DNA from: Phytophthora quininea
Lineage: Eukaryota; Oomycota; Peronosporomycetes; Peronosporales; Peronosporaceae
Assembly: GCA_011947345.1 (NCBI GenBank)
Contig: JAAVTG010000043.1
Span: 1,178,001 to 1,242,000 of the forward strand
Direction of reading: 5' to 3'
Length of the DNA stretch: 64,000 bases
Part shown: piece after piece, positions 63,760 to 64,000 of the stretch
Layout of the letters: each line of letters begins with the position of its first letter
Numbering within the stretch: the first letter of the stretch is position 1
Notes under the pieces: model-generated
Databases searched by the model: none
What the model saw: the letters and a program-made list of their open reading frames with translations, nothing else
Told to the model about the DNA's origin: nothing
Translations under genes and position numbers: made by a program

Positions 63760-64000
63760 AGGACACAGCTGGACGTCATTCGTAACGGAACAACCACCCT
63801 TGAGGACATGATTGGCCCGGATGCTGAGCAGATTTTCGAGCGGCAACAACTTCTGCTGGGCAATATCATCTCGAGGTCACTGTCGTGCACAATGACTCGA
63901 CAAGGCATAGACGTTGACAACGGCTCTGAGTTGTTGGACTACCTCACGAGACGATTTGACGGCCGCGCAAATGCTCTCACGATGCACTACTCCACAGATT
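63760..64000 (+). CDS. Possible retrotransposon gag-like ORF, runs off window
   Basis: After a TGA at 63757-63759 the plus frame is open to the window end, with VIRNGTTTLEDMIGPDAEQI, QQLLLGNIISRSLSCTM and LLDYLTRRFDGRANAL. The pattern of helix, hydrophobic helix and ...LLDYLTRRF recalls copia-type gag (UBN2-like) domains. No ATG opens the frame, so it is partial, spliced or broken. Low certainty. Confidence 0.3.

Noticed and set aside
63534..63920. Minus-strand 128-codon frame near the right edge
   Set aside because: The plus frame with gag-like pattern explains the coding bias better; no domain on minus.

Overview
The window looks like nuclear DNA of an oomycete, most likely Phytophthora or a close relative. 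The evidence is a cellulose synthase with an N-terminal PH domain (an oomycete architecture), very short GT-AG introns (about 48-74 nt), TTTAGGG-type telomeric repeats, and many oomycete-style DNA transposon remnants. There are no bacterial operon features.

Region 1 (1-16.5 kb) is the gene-dense euchromatic part. It holds the 5' two thirds of a PH-domain cellulose synthase (-), the COPII coat subunit SEC23 (-), a TA-flanked MITE, a small single-pass membrane protein (-) divergent from a MINDY-3-type deubiquitinase (+), a truncated six-TM protein (+), an unrecognised basic multi-exon protein (+), an IQ-motif protein (-) and the origin recognition subunit ORC4 (-). These are unrelated housekeeping genes with no sign of co-regulation. 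Several carry single-base breaks in homopolymer runs, so either the assembly has indel errors or the copies are decaying; SEC23 is worst with six.

Region 2 (16.5-26.7 kb) is a pseudogene graveyard. It contains LTR-like debris, a piggyBac-type transposase tail, two inverted decayed ankyrin-like genes, a SLC25A39/40-type carrier, an old-yellow-enzyme fragment, an SMC1 copy reduced to its ATPase heads, and a three-exon gene with two in-frame stops.

Region 3 (26.9-50.65 kb) is a subtelomere-like repeat domain with a strong G-over-C bias on the + strand. It has a divergent 129-bp (43-codon) repeat family inside a ~1.5 kb duplication, a ~166-bp dimeric minisatellite (30.5-34.9 kb), a ~490-nt tract with almost no cytosine, a short interstitial (TTTAGGG)3 tract at 35,365-35,390, and then a 15.1-kb minisatellite of 136-163 bp units, each with its own internal 9-bp VNTR. 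Very long open frames on the minus strand here are composition artefacts.

Region 4 (50.65-64 kb) is a mobile-element-rich segment. It has tRNA-like Pol III box remnants, a chromo-like/cysteine-protease-like protein (+), a helix-turn-helix/Ulp1 protease fusion containing 18 identical 66-bp repeats (-), a Crypton-type tyrosine recombinase with C2H2 zinc fingers (-), a repeat-bearing coiled-coil protein (-), an unrecognised possibly element-associated gene (-), a 750-bp TTAA-flanked MITE, and the start of a gag-like ORF (+). The recombinase, the two protease-like genes and the coiled-coil gene may be parts of one large element, but I could not see its ends.
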